From Saccharopolyspora rosea (GTDB taxonomy: Bacteria; Actinomycetota; Actinomycetes; Mycobacteriales; Pseudonocardiaceae), in NCBI RefSeq assembly GCF_025643595.1, contig NZ_CP102826.1, positions 3,224,001-3,288,000 on the forward strand: DNA of 64,000 bases. The letters are read 5' to 3'. How positions within the stretch are numbered: the stretch's first letter is position 1; each line of letters starts with the position of its first letter. Below the pieces are notes generated by a model that worked only from the letters and a program-made list of their open reading frames with translations, was not told the origin of the DNA and did no database searches. A program made the translations under genes and the position numbers. Below, piece by piece: positions 7,395 through 16,150 of the stretch.

Positions 7395-9758
7395 GTGGAT
7401 CGCGGCGGTGTCGGGGATTCCTCTGCCGCGTTCGATTCGCTGTTCAGCGAGGTGCTCGCGCAGGGGTCGACGACGGGGCCGCAGCGGGGACTGGAACTGG
7501 GCCAGCTGCTGGATCCCCACGCCCGCGAGGTGCTGTCGCGGGCGGTGCGGGCCACTGTGGAGTTCGGCGGGCGGGAACTGGACAGCGCGCACCTGCTGTG
7601 GGCCGTCATCCAGGTTCCGGCCACCGCGCGGCTGCTGGCCGAATCCGGGGTGCGGGTCGAGGAACTGGCCGGGGCGGTGCGTGGCGCGCTGGCATCGGGT
7701 TCCGGCACCGACCCGGGCGGCAAGCCGGTGCTGTCGGCGGCCGCGCGGCGCGCGCTGCTGGGTGCCTACCAGCATGCCTCCGGTGAGGGCGCGGACGTGG
7801 TGGGCGCGCGGCACGTGCTGCTGGGCCTGGCCACCGACGCGGACTCGGTGGCCGGGCGCGCGCTGGCGCGGGCCATCGAGCAGGGCGACCGGCCCGGTGC
7901 GCGCGGGGTGCTGAGCGTGACGCCGCGGCTGGACGAGTTCGGCATGGACGTCACCGAACTCGCCCGCGCGGGCCGCCTGGACCCGGTGGTGGGCCGGGAC
8001 GAGGAGATCGACCAGGCCATCGAGGTGCTGGGGCGGCGGTCGAAGAACAACCCGGTGTTCATCGGGGATCCCGGGGTCGGCAAGACCGCGATCGTCGAGG
8101 GACTGGCGCAGCGGATCGTGGCCGGGGAGGTGCCGTGGTCGCTGGCCGACAAGCGGGTGGTGTCGCTGGACCTGGCGGGCATGGTGGCCGGGGCGAAGTT
8201 CCGCGGCGAGTTCGAGCAGCGGTTCCGCGACGTGCTCGGCGAGATCCGGGCGCACCGCGAGGACGTGCTGGTGTTCGTCGACGAGCTGCACAGCATCGTC
8301 GGCGCGGGTGCCGGCGAGGGGTCGATGGACGCGGGCACCATGCTCAAACCCGCGCTGGCGCGCGGCGAGGTGCGGTTGATCGGCGCGACCACCGTCGAGG
8401 AGTACCGCAAGCACATCGAGAAGGACCCGGCGCTGGAGCGCCGGTTCGCGCCGATCCTGGTCGCCGAGCCGTCGGTGGAGCAGGCCGTGGTGGTGTTGCG
8501 CGGGCTGCGGGACCGCTACCAGCGCCACCACCGGGTGCGCATCGACGACGAGGCGTTGCAGGCGGCCGCGCGGCTGTCGCAGCGCTACGTCACCGACCGG
8601 TTCCTGCCCGACAAAGCGGTGGACCTGCTGGACCAGGCGTGCTCGCGGGTGCGGTTGCGGCGCGGCGGGTCGGTGCGCGAGCGGGCGGTGTTCGAGCCCA
8701 CGGTGGGTGCCGACGACGTGGCCGACGTGGTGTCGCGGCGCACCGGCATCCCGGTGTCCGACCTCGGTGAGCGCGATGTGGCCCAGCTGTTGGGGTTGGA
8801 GGACCAGCTGCGGTCGCGGGTGGTCGGCCAGGACACGGCGGTGCGGGTGGTGGCCGAGGCGGTGCGGCGGGCCCGGGCGGGGCTGGCCGACCCGGAACGG
8901 CCGATCGGCAGTTTCCTGTTCCTGGGGCCGACCGGGGTCGGCAAGACCGAGTTGGCGCGGGCGCTGGCGCAGGCCATGTTCGGTGACACCGGTCGGCTGC
9001 TGCGGTTCGACATGGGCGAGTTCCAGGAGAAGCACACGGTGTCGCGGCTGGTGGGTGCGCCGCCGGGCTACGTGGGGTACGGCGAGGCCGGGCAGTTGAC
9101 CGACCGGGTGCGGCGCCAGCCCTATTCGGTGGTGCTGCTGGACGAGGTGGAAAAAGCGCACCCGGACGTGTTCAACACGTTGTTGCAGGTGCTGGACGCG
9201 GGTCGGTTGACCGACGCGCAGGGCAGGCTGGTGGACTTCCGCAACGTCGTGGTGATCATGACCTCCAATCTGGGTGCCGAGCGCATCGCGGCGTCCGAGG
9301 ACGCGGATGCGGCGGTGATGGAGGAGTTGCGGGCGTTCTTCCGCCCGGAGTTCCTCAACCGGATCGACGACGTGGTGGTGTTCCGGCCGTTGGCCGCCGA
9401 GCAGCTGCGGACGATCGCGGGGATGTTGGTGGAGCGCACCGGCGAGCAGCTGCGGTTGAAGGGGGTGCGGCTGCGGGTGGACGAGGCGGCGTTGGACTGG
9501 TTGGTGCGCAGGGGGTGGCAGCCGGAGTTCGGGGCGCGGCCGCTGCGCCGCACCATCCAGCGCGAGCTGGACAACCGGTTGGCGTCGATGCTGCTGGAAA
9601 AGCTGCTCTCGCCCGGTGACGAGGTGGCCGTGGGCGTGGCCGGTGCGGAGCTGTCGTTGGGGGTCTCGCAGGTGTGGCGGCCGGTGTCGGGTGGGCGGCA
9701 CGCCGCTCCCGACGACGAAGCGGTGCCGGTGGGTGAGCAGCAACGCGTGTCCGGTTGA
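7395..9758 (+). CDS. Clp/Hsp100 AAA+ ATPase lacking the middle domain
   Basis: A 787-residue double-AAA+ unfoldase. The order is an N-terminal Clp repeat domain (~1-150), NBD1 with [13 protein letters not shown] near 223 and Walker B VFVDELH, then NBD2 with GPTGVGKTE near 510, [11 protein letters not shown] and [10 protein letters not shown], and a C-terminal small domain. The ~40-50-residue helical M domain with UVR motif of ClpC is missing: [10 protein letters not shown] runs almost straight into the TGIPVSDL linker. The ClpP-docking tripeptide ([ILV]G[FL]) expected between TSNLG and FRPEF is also not seen. GTG 7395 has GGAGGT six bases upstream. It is therefore probably neither a standard ClpP partner nor a standard disaggregase. 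Confidence 0.88.
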   Translation: MDRGGVGDSSAAFDSLFSEVLAQGSTTGPQRGLELGQLLDPHAREVLSRAVRATVEFGGRELDSAHLLWAVIQVPATARLLAESGVRVEELAGAVRGALASGSGTDPGGKPVLSAAARRALLGAYQHASGEGADVVGARHVLLGLATDADSVAGRALARAIEQGDRPGARGVLSVTPRLDEFGMDVTELARAGRLDPVVGRDEEIDQAIEVLGRRSKNNPVFIGDPGVGKTAIVEGLAQRIVAGEVPWSLADKRVVSLDLAGMVAGAKFRGEFEQRFRDVLGEIRAHREDVLVFVDELHSIVGAGAGEGSMDAGTMLKPALARGEVRLIGATTVEEYRKHIEKDPALERRFAPILVAEPSVEQAVVVLRGLRDRYQRHHRVRIDDEALQAAARLSQRYVTDRFLPDKAVDLLDQACSRVRLRRGGSVRERAVFEPTVGADDVADVVSRRTGIPVSDLGERDVAQLLGLEDQLRSRVVGQDTAVRVVAEAVRRARAGLADPERPIGSFLFLGPTGVGKTELARALAQAMFGDTGRLLRFDMGEFQEKHTVSRLVGAPPGYVGYGEAGQLTDRVRRQPYSVVLLDEVEKAHPDVFNTLLQVLDAGRLTDAQGRLVDFRNVVVIMTSNLGAERIAASEDADAAVMEELRAFFRPEFLNRIDDVVVFRPLAAEQLRTIAGMLVERTGEQLRLKGVRLRVDEAALDWLVRRGWQPEFGARPLRRTIQRELDNRLASMLLEKLLSPGDEVAVGVAGAELSLGVSQVWRPVSGGRHAAPDDEAVPVGEQQRVSG

Positions 9759-9779
9759 TCAGCGCGTCGGGGGCTGGCC

Positions 9780-10409
9780 ATGCTGGAGCGCATGGGTGTT
9801 GAGGGCGCGGCGTTCGACGCGATCGGTGACCGCTACGAGAAGTGCTTCGTCGAGCGGGACGAGCAGGAGCGGGCCGGGGCGTGGGTGATCGAGCGGCTGC
9901 CGCGTGGCGGCCGGGTGCTGGACCTGGGGTGCGGGAGCGGTGTGCCGACGGCGGCGCAGTTCGCCGCGGCGGGGTTCGAGGTGGTCGGTGTCGACGAGTC
10001 GCCGCGCATGGTGGAGCTGGCGCGGCAGAAGGTGCCGCAGGCGCGGTTCGTGACCGCCGATGTGCGCGAGGTGCCGGCCGAGCTGGGCGAGTTCGACGCC
10101 GCGGTGGCGTTCTTCGCGTTGTTGATGGTGTCGCGGTCCGAGATCGGTGAGGTGCTGGCGGCGGTGCGGCGTCGGCTGCGGGGTCCGCGGCTGGTGGCGT
10201 TGTCGATGGTCTACGGCGATTTCGACCTGTTCCCGATCTCGTTCCTGGGGGTGCCGGTGCGGGTCACGGCGTTGCCGACCGACCAGTTGCGGGACGTGGT
10301 CGTCGAGGCCGGGTTCGAGGTGCGGCGGGTGTGGGAGGCGCGGGCCGAGGTCGAACCCGGGCGCATCGAGCGGCAGGTGTTCCTGTGCGCGCAGGCCCGC
10401 GACGACTGA
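9780..10409 (+). CDS. Class I SAM-dependent methyltransferase
   Basis: A 209-residue Rossmann-fold methyltransferase. Motif I is VLDLGCGSGVPT near residues 45-57. The acidic ribose-binding residue follows in VVGVDESPRM, motif II in ARFVTADVREV, and a post-II region in FDAAVAFFALLM. The C-terminal third, with LFPISFLGVPV and a final strand near VFLCAQ, is typical of small-molecule methyltransferases; the acceptor is unknown. It begins 21 bp after the Clp-like gene and may be cotranscribed with it. The ATG at 9780 is used; ATG 9792 is an internal alternative. Confidence 0.82.
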   Translation: MLERMGVEGAAFDAIGDRYEKCFVERDEQERAGAWVIERLPRGGRVLDLGCGSGVPTAAQFAAAGFEVVGVDESPRMVELARQKVPQARFVTADVREVPAELGEFDAAVAFFALLMVSRSEIGEVLAAVRRRLRGPRLVALSMVYGDFDLFPISFLGVPVRVTALPTDQLRDVVVEAGFEVRRVWEARAEVEPGRIERQVFLCAQARDD

Positions 10410-10519
10410 CCGGCACTCCGATCGGGTGAAGCGGGTCGGGTGCAACGGTCTGCAACCCTTCCGGCCCGGGCACGGGAGTCGGACAGTGGTGTGCGTCACC
10501 GGCTGTTCGAGGAGGAGCA

Positions 10520-11596
10520 GTGCCCGATGCGGTCGCCACCCCCGGTTCGGCGGTGGGCATCGTCGCCAATCCGATGTCGGGCCGCGACGTGCGGCGGCTG
10601 GTCGCTCAGGCGTCGGTGTTCCCCACCGCGGAGAAGGCCAACATGGTGCAGCGGTTGCTGTCGGCGGCCGCGGCGGTGGGGGTGCGGCGAGCGGTGGTGT
10701 CCACCGATCTGGGTGGGATCTCCGCGGCGGTGCTGCGGGCGTTGCGGCAGCGGCGGCCGGGCCGGGACGGTCCGTGGCCGCGCGTGGAGTTCTGCGACCA
10801 GGTGCGGCTGACCGAGACCGCCGCGGACACGGTGCACGCGGTGCGCGCCATGGTGGCCGCCGGGGTGGGCGTGGTGGTGTGCCTGGGTGGTGACGGCACG
10901 GTGCGGGTGGCCGCGCAGGCGTCCGGGCAGGTGCCGCTGCTGGCGTTGTCGACCGGCACCAACAACGCGTTCCCCGAGATGCGGGAGGCCACGGTGGCGG
11001 GGCTGGCGGCCGGGTTGGTGGCCACCGGGGCGGTGCCGGCCGAAGGGGTGTGCCGCCGCGCCGGGGTGCTGCGGGTGCGGGCCGGTGACCGCCGCGAGTC
11101 GGCGTTGGTGGACGTGGCGGTGTCGCGGGCCCGGCACGTGGGCAGCCGGGCGGTGTGGGAACCGTCGTCGCTGGTGGAGTTGTACTGCGTTTTCGCCGAA
11201 CCCGACGGCATCGGTCTGTCCAGTGTGGCCGGTCTGCTGGGGCCGAGTCCCCGGTCCGAGCCCGATGGGGTGGCGTTGCGGCTCGGTGCGGGTGGGCGGC
11301 GGGTGCTGGCGCCGATCGCGCCGGGCCTGGTGCGCGAGGTGGGTGTGGTCGAGCACCGGGTGCTGCCGGTCGGCGAGACCGTGCCGGTGCTCGCCGAGTC
11401 CGGGGTGATCGCCGTGGACGGTGAGCGCGAGATCGAGTTCGGGCCGCGGGTGCGGCCGAGCGTGCGGTTGTGCGCCGACGGGCCGTGGTGCGTGGACGTG
11501 GCGGCGGTGTTGCGGCGCGCGGCGCAGGAGTCGTTGTTGCTGGATCGGACCGAGGTGCCGGCCGCGCCGGTGCCCGAGCACGGAGGACGGCCATGA
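10520..11596 (+). CDS. acoX: AcoX-type ATP-NAD kinase-fold protein of the acetoin operon
   Basis: A 358-residue member of the AcoX family, diacylglycerol/NAD-kinase fold. It shows VGIVANPMSGRDVRRL at the start, the nucleotide-binding GGDGT near residue 123 and LSTGTNNAFPEM near 145. Family genes sit next to acetoin dehydrogenase genes, and their biochemical role is not settled. GTG 10520 follows GAGGAGGAG by a few bases. The stop overlaps the acoA start (ATGA), so translation of the two is coupled. It is the first gene of an acoX-A-B-C run reaching to 14729. Confidence 0.88.
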   Translation: MPDAVATPGSAVGIVANPMSGRDVRRLVAQASVFPTAEKANMVQRLLSAAAAVGVRRAVVSTDLGGISAAVLRALRQRRPGRDGPWPRVEFCDQVRLTETAADTVHAVRAMVAAGVGVVVCLGGDGTVRVAAQASGQVPLLALSTGTNNAFPEMREATVAGLAAGLVATGAVPAEGVCRRAGVLRVRAGDRRESALVDVAVSRARHVGSRAVWEPSSLVELYCVFAEPDGIGLSSVAGLLGPSPRSEPDGVALRLGAGGRRVLAPIAPGLVREVGVVEHRVLPVGETVPVLAESGVIAVDGEREIEFGPRVRPSVRLCADGPWCVDVAAVLRRAAQESLLLDRTEVPAAPVPEHGGRP

Positions 11597-12582
11597 CCGA
11601 CACGATCACCGAGGCCGCGGAGCTGGGCGCGGCCGAACTGGTCGAGGTGTACCGCTCGATGCGCACGATCCGGGTGTTCGAGGAGCGGGTGCACGCCGAG
11701 TTCGCCACCGGCGACATCCCGGGATTCGTGCACCTCTACGCCGGGGAGGAAGCCTCGGCGGTGGGGGTGTGCGCGCACCTGGACGACCGGGACTCCATCG
11801 CCTCGACCCACCGGGGGCACGGCCATTGCATCGCCAAGGGCGTGGATGTCAAGGCGATGATGGCCGAGATCTTCGGCAGGCGGAGCGGGGCGTGCAACGG
11901 CAAGGGCGGGTCGATGCACATCGCCGACTTGAGCAAGGGCATGTTGGGGGCCAACGGCATCGTCGGCGGCGGGCCGCCGCTGATCTGCGGGACCGCGCTG
12001 GCGGGCAAGCTCGCCGGCAACGGGGCGGTGAGCGTGGCGTTCTTCGGTGACGGCGCCAGCAACCAGGGCACCACGCTGGAGGCGATGAACCTGGCGTCGG
12101 TGTGGAACCTGCCCGCGGTGTTCGTGGCGGAGAACAACGGTTACGCCGAGGCCACCGCGAGCACGTGGTCGGTGGCCGCGGACAACATCGCCGACCGGGC
12201 GGCGGGGTTCGGCATGCCCGGGGTGATCGTGGACGGCTTCGACTTCTTCGCCGTGCACGAGGCCGCGGGTGAGGCCGTGGCGCGGGCCCGCGAGGGCGGC
12301 GGGCCGACGCTGATCGAGGTCAAGCTGACCCGCTACTACGGGCATTTCGAGGGGGATCAGCAGACCTACCGGGGTGACGAGGTCGCGCGGGCGCGGGAGC
12401 GCACCGACTGCCTGGCCCGGTTCCGGGCCCGGGTGTGCGAGTCCGGGCAGGTCGCGGCCGCCGAGCTGGACCGCGTCGACGGCGAGGTGGCGGCGCTGGT
12501 CGACGAGGCGGTCACCGAGGCGCGTGCGGCGGCCAAGCCGACCGAGGCGGACCTGCACACCGACGTCTACGTGGCGTACTGA
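11593..12582 (+). CDS. acoA: Acetoin dehydrogenase E1 alpha subunit
   Basis: A 329-residue thiamine-diphosphate enzyme subunit that, with AcoB, oxidatively cleaves acetoin to acetaldehyde and an acetyl group passed to AcoC. The ThDP motif begins GDGASNQGT near residue 152 and closes with AENNGYAE near 180. The substrate-side AGEEASAVG and STHRGHGHCIAKG blocks are typical of the acetoin/2-oxoacid dehydrogenase alpha family. Start ATG 11593 overlaps the acoX stop. The acetoin assignment rests on acoX, on the hydrolase-type acoC and on the GAF regulator; a 2-oxoacid dehydrogenase would be the main alternative. Confidence 0.9.
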   Translation: MTDTITEAAELGAAELVEVYRSMRTIRVFEERVHAEFATGDIPGFVHLYAGEEASAVGVCAHLDDRDSIASTHRGHGHCIAKGVDVKAMMAEIFGRRSGACNGKGGSMHIADLSKGMLGANGIVGGGPPLICGTALAGKLAGNGAVSVAFFGDGASNQGTTLEAMNLASVWNLPAVFVAENNGYAEATASTWSVAADNIADRAAGFGMPGVIVDGFDFFAVHEAAGEAVARAREGGGPTLIEVKLTRYYGHFEGDQQTYRGDEVARARERTDCLARFRARVCESGQVAAAELDRVDGEVAALVDEAVTEARAAAKPTEADLHTDVYVAY

Positions 12583-12598
12583 GCGGAGGAGAAGCGCG

Positions 12599-13612
12599 AT
12601 GGCCAGGTCGATCACGTACCGCGAGGCGATCAACGAGGCGTTGCGGCAGGAGATGCGCCGTGATGAGCGGGTGGTGGTCATGGGCGAGGACGTCGCCGGT
12701 GGCGCCGGGGCGCCGGGCGAATCGGACGCCTGGGGCGGGGTGATGGGGGTGACCTCGGGGCTGTTCGGGGAGTTCCCGGACCGGGTGTTGGACACCCCGA
12801 TCTCGGAGTCGGCGTTCATCGGCGCGGCGATCGGTGCGGCCACCCGCGGTCTGCGTCCGGTGGCCGAGCTGATGTTCATCGACTTCCTGGGGGTGTGCTT
12901 CGACCAGATCTTCAACCAGGCGGCGAAGTTCCGGTACATGTTCGGCGGCAAGGCGGTCACGCCGGTGGTGATCCGCACCATGTACGGGGCGGGGTTGCGG
13001 GCGGCCGCGCAGCATTCGCAGTCGTTGTACTCGATCTTCACCCACATCCCGGGGTTGAAGGTGGCGGTGCCGTCGTCGCCCTACGACGCCAAGGGGTTGA
13101 TGATCCAGGCGATCCGCGACGACGACCCGGTGATCTTCTGCGAGCACAAGGCGATGTACGACACCGGCGGCGACGTGCCCGAGGACTCCTACGCCCTGCC
13201 CTTCGGCGAGGCCGAGATCGTGCGCGAGGGCTCGGACGTCACGGTGGTGGCGATCGGGCGCATGGTGTCGGTGGCCCGGCAGGCGGCCGAGCAGCTGTCC
13301 GGGGACGGCATCGAGGTGGAGGTGGTGGATCCGCGCACGCTCAGCCCGCTGGACTCGGACACGATCCTGGAGAGCGTGGAGGGCACCGGGCGGCTGGTGG
13401 TGGTCGACGAGGCCACGCCGCGGTGCAGCGCGGCCACCGACATCTCGGCGCTGGTCGCGCGGGAGGGGTTCGGCTCGCTGCGGGCGCCGATCGAGATGGT
13501 CACCGCCCCGCACACGCCGGTGCCGTTCAGCGACGCGCTGGAGGACCTGTACGTGCCGGACGCCCAGCGGGTGGCCAACGCGGTCAAGGCCGCGGTCGGC
13601 TACCAGCGGTGA
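12599..13612 (+). CDS. acoB: Acetoin dehydrogenase E1 beta subunit
   Basis: A 337-residue transketolase-fold beta subunit, pairing with AcoA to form the ThDP site. Visible are the TYREAINEAL start, VVVMGEDVAGGAGAPGES, DTPISESAFIGAAIGAA, and the C-terminal VVDPRTLSPLDSDTILES. ATG 12599 lies after GGAGGAG at 7 nt, 16 bp after the acoA stop, and the next gene starts 10 bp after this one ends, so the three form one transcript. Length and motifs are those of an intact enzyme. Confidence 0.9.
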   Translation: MARSITYREAINEALRQEMRRDERVVVMGEDVAGGAGAPGESDAWGGVMGVTSGLFGEFPDRVLDTPISESAFIGAAIGAATRGLRPVAELMFIDFLGVCFDQIFNQAAKFRYMFGGKAVTPVVIRTMYGAGLRAAAQHSQSLYSIFTHIPGLKVAVPSSPYDAKGLMIQAIRDDDPVIFCEHKAMYDTGGDVPEDSYALPFGEAEIVREGSDVTVVAIGRMVSVARQAAEQLSGDGIEVEVVDPRTLSPLDSDTILESVEGTGRLVVVDEATPRCSAATDISALVAREGFGSLRAPIEMVTAPHTPVPFSDALEDLYVPDAQRVANAVKAAVGYQR

Positions 13613-13622
13613 GGAGGCTGCG

Positions 13623-14729
13623 ATGAGCGAGGGCGTGCGGTCGGTGGTGATGCCCAAGTGGGGTTTGTCGATGGCGCAGGGCAAGATCACCGAGTGGCTG
13701 GTGTCCGAGGGTGACCGGGTGGATCCGGGCACCGAGGTGGCCGAGGTGGAGACCGACAAGATCTCCGGGGTGCTGGAGTCGGCCGAGCAGGGCGTGGTGC
13801 GGGCGTTGGTGGCCGAGGTGGGCCAGGACGTGCCGGTGGGGGCTCCGGTGGTGATCGTCGCCGGCGAGGAGGTCTCCGACGAGGAGGTGGCGCGGGCCGT
13901 GGAGCAGGCCCGCGAGCAGGTGGCCAGCGGGGAGCCGGTCGCCGAGGCCGGCCCGGTGCTGTCGGCGGCCGAGGTTGACGGGCGGCGCGTGGCCTACGCC
14001 TCGATGGGGTCGGGTGAGCAGACCGTGGTGCTGGTGCACGGCTACGGCGGGGACAAGAACTCGTGGCTGTTCGCCCAGGAGCCGCTGGCGGGCTCGGCGG
14101 TGGTGCACGCGGTGGACCTGCCCGGGCACGGCGAGTCGAGCAAGGACGTCGGGGACGGTTCGCTGCCGACGTTGGCCGGGGCGGTGCTGGGCGTGGTGGA
14201 GCGCGTCGGCGCGCAGCGGGTGCACCTGGTGGGGCATTCGCTCGGTGGGGCGGTGGTGGCCGCGGCCGCGGCGGCCGATCCCGCTCGGGTGGCGTCGGTG
14301 ACGCTGGTGGCCCCGGCCGGGTTCAGCCCGGAGGTGGATGCGGCGTTCCTGCGGGAGTTCGCCGAGGCCACCTCGCGCCGCGAGCTCAAGCCGGTGGTGG
14401 CCAAGCTGTTCGCCGACCCCGAGCAGGTGACCCGCAGGCTGGTCGACGACCTGGTGAAGTACCTGCGGCTGGACGGGGTCCGCGAGGCGTTGCGCACCCT
14501 GCAGGGCACGCTGCTGGACGGCGACCGGCAGGCGTTGGACACCCCGGCTGTGCTGGAGTCGTGCCCGGTGCCGGTGACGGTGTTGTGGGGTGCCCAGGAC
14601 CGGATCCTGCCCCCGCCGCAGCGGCCGGTGTCCGGTGTGGACCAGTGGGAGGTCGCCGAGGGCGTAGGGCACATGCTGCACATGGAACGGCCGCAGCTGG
14701 TGCGGGAGGCGGTGGCCGCGCGGCTGTAG
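13623..14729 (+). CDS. acoC: Acetoin dehydrogenase E2: lipoyl domain fused to alpha/beta hydrolase fold
   Basis: A 368-residue AcoC-type acyltransferase. The lipoyl domain has the lysine in VETDKISGV near residue 44. A charged linker of about 25 residues follows (EEVARAVEQAREQ). The catalytic part is an alpha/beta-hydrolase fold, not the usual 2-oxoacid-dehydrogenase CAT domain: VLVHGYGGDKNSW near 136, GHSLGGAV near 204, and a final GVGHMLHMERP. Such fusions are known for AcoC and carry the acetyl group to CoA. No E3 (lipoamide dehydrogenase) gene follows, so E3 must come from elsewhere in the genome. ATG 13623 follows GAGGAGG. Confidence 0.9.
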   Translation: MSEGVRSVVMPKWGLSMAQGKITEWLVSEGDRVDPGTEVAEVETDKISGVLESAEQGVVRALVAEVGQDVPVGAPVVIVAGEEVSDEEVARAVEQAREQVASGEPVAEAGPVLSAAEVDGRRVAYASMGSGEQTVVLVHGYGGDKNSWLFAQEPLAGSAVVHAVDLPGHGESSKDVGDGSLPTLAGAVLGVVERVGAQRVHLVGHSLGGAVVAAAAAADPARVASVTLVAPAGFSPEVDAAFLREFAEATSRRELKPVVAKLFADPEQVTRRLVDDLVKYLRLDGVREALRTLQGTLLDGDRQALDTPAVLESCPVPVTVLWGAQDRILPPPQRPVSGVDQWEVAEGVGHMLHMERPQLVREAVAARL

Positions 14730-14808
14730 CGATCCGGCCGGTCTTTACTGCCAGGCGTGTGGCGGATCACACTGGGAGGCCAAATCGTCGGCGCGGGAGC
14801 GGACAGCA

Positions 14809-16077
14809 GTGCACGCGGAACGACTGGAGCCTGCGGTGCCGGTGGGCACCGATCCCCGGACGCGGGCGCGGGCGTTGGCGCGGGTGCACGCCGAGTTCCT
14901 CGGTGGGCAGCGGCCGCACCAGCGGCCCCGGGCGTTGATCTCCGATTCGTGGCGGCGGGTGCTGGGCGCCGGGATGCGCCCGGACCGGCCGCGGGAGGCG
15001 GTGCCGCTGGAGGAACGGGATCTGCGGCACCGCCGGGAGCACACCCGGCTGGCGCGGGTGCTGCCCGCGCTGCGGGGCAGCCTGGCCGCGTTGGCCGAGC
15101 AGGCCGACAACATCATGGTCGTCGCCGACGCCGACGGGCACGTGCTGTGGCGGGAGGGTGCTGCGCAGGTGCGCCGCCGCGCCGACCGGTTGGGGTTCGC
15201 GCCGGGTTCCAGCTGGCGGGAGGACGTCGTGGGCACCAACGCGATCGGCACCGCCCTGGTGGTGGGCCGGGCGGTGCAGGTCTACTCCGCCGAGCACTTC
15301 CTGTGCAGCCACCACCCGTGGACGTGTTCGGCCGCACCGGTGCGGGATCCGCGCAGCGGCGCGGTGGTGGGCGCGGTGGACCTGTCCGGCCCGGTGTCCA
15401 CTGTGCACCCGAGCACGCTGGCGCTGGTCGGTGCCGCCGCGCGGCTGGCCGAGTCGGAACTCGTCCAGGACCACCGGGCGGAGTTGGAGCGGCTGCGGGC
15501 GGTGGCCGCGCCGGTGTTGGCGGGCCTGCGCGGGCGGGCGCTGGTCACCGACCCGCACGGGTGGGTGGCCGCGGCCGGGGGTGTGGCGCCGGTGGACCGG
15601 GTGCTGTTGCCGGACCGGGTGGACCAGCGCACGTGGCTGCCCGCGTTCGGTCCGTGCGTGTGCGAGCCGGTGCCCGGTGGCTGGTTGATCCGCCTGGACG
15701 ACGACGGCCCGGTGCGCCCGTGCGAGGTGGTGCTGGACCTGCGCCGCGGTGGGCAGGCGTGGCTGCGGGTGCACGCCGACAGCGGCAGCTGGCAGCAGCG
15801 GTTGACGCCGCGGCACGCCGAGGTGCTGTACGTGCTGGCCCGTCACCCGGGTGGGCGCAGCGCGGCGCAGCTGGCCGCCGACCTGTTCGGCGACGCGGAC
15901 CGCGCGGTGACGGTGCGCGCCGAGATGTCCCGGCTGCGGCGGCTTTTCGCGGGCATGTTGGCGCACCGGCCCTACCGGTTCGCCGAGTCGGTGCGGGTGC
16001 GGGTGCTCGTCCCGGACGACGGGCCGGTGCTGCCCGCGTCGCTGGCGCCGGAGGTGCGTCGGCTGCGCGGACTGTGA
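14809..16077 (+). CDS. GAF-domain transcriptional regulator, AcoR-like without sigma-54 domain
   Basis: A 422-residue protein. The N-terminal region (RALISDSWRRVLGAGM, ADGHVLWREG, GTNAIGTAL, EHFLCSHHPWTCSAAPV) matches the GAF sensor of acetoin regulators of the AcoR type. The AAA+ sigma-54 activation domain is absent. In its place the C-terminal ~110 residues contain LTPRHAEVLYVLARHPGG and a winged-helix-like stretch (AAQLAADLFGD.. VRAEMSRLRRLF). This suits actinomycetes, which lack sigma-54. GTG 14809 is 9 nt after GGGAG and 80 bp after acoC. It probably controls the aco genes, by inference from adjacency. Confidence 0.82.
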   Translation: MHAERLEPAVPVGTDPRTRARALARVHAEFLGGQRPHQRPRALISDSWRRVLGAGMRPDRPREAVPLEERDLRHRREHTRLARVLPALRGSLAALAEQADNIMVVADADGHVLWREGAAQVRRRADRLGFAPGSSWREDVVGTNAIGTALVVGRAVQVYSAEHFLCSHHPWTCSAAPVRDPRSGAVVGAVDLSGPVSTVHPSTLALVGAAARLAESELVQDHRAELERLRAVAAPVLAGLRGRALVTDPHGWVAAAGGVAPVDRVLLPDRVDQRTWLPAFGPCVCEPVPGGWLIRLDDDGPVRPCEVVLDLRRGGQAWLRVHADSGSWQQRLTPRHAEVLYVLARHPGGRSAAQLAADLFGDADRAVTVRAEMSRLRRLFAGMLAHRPYRFAESVRVRVLVPDDGPVLPASLAPEVRRLRGL

Positions 16078-16150
16078 TCGTTTCGCCGCCGCGGTTGCCG
16101 GGTAGCCGAGGAGCGGAGTTGATCATCCGCGAGGGAGGGTCGGTGCCGCG

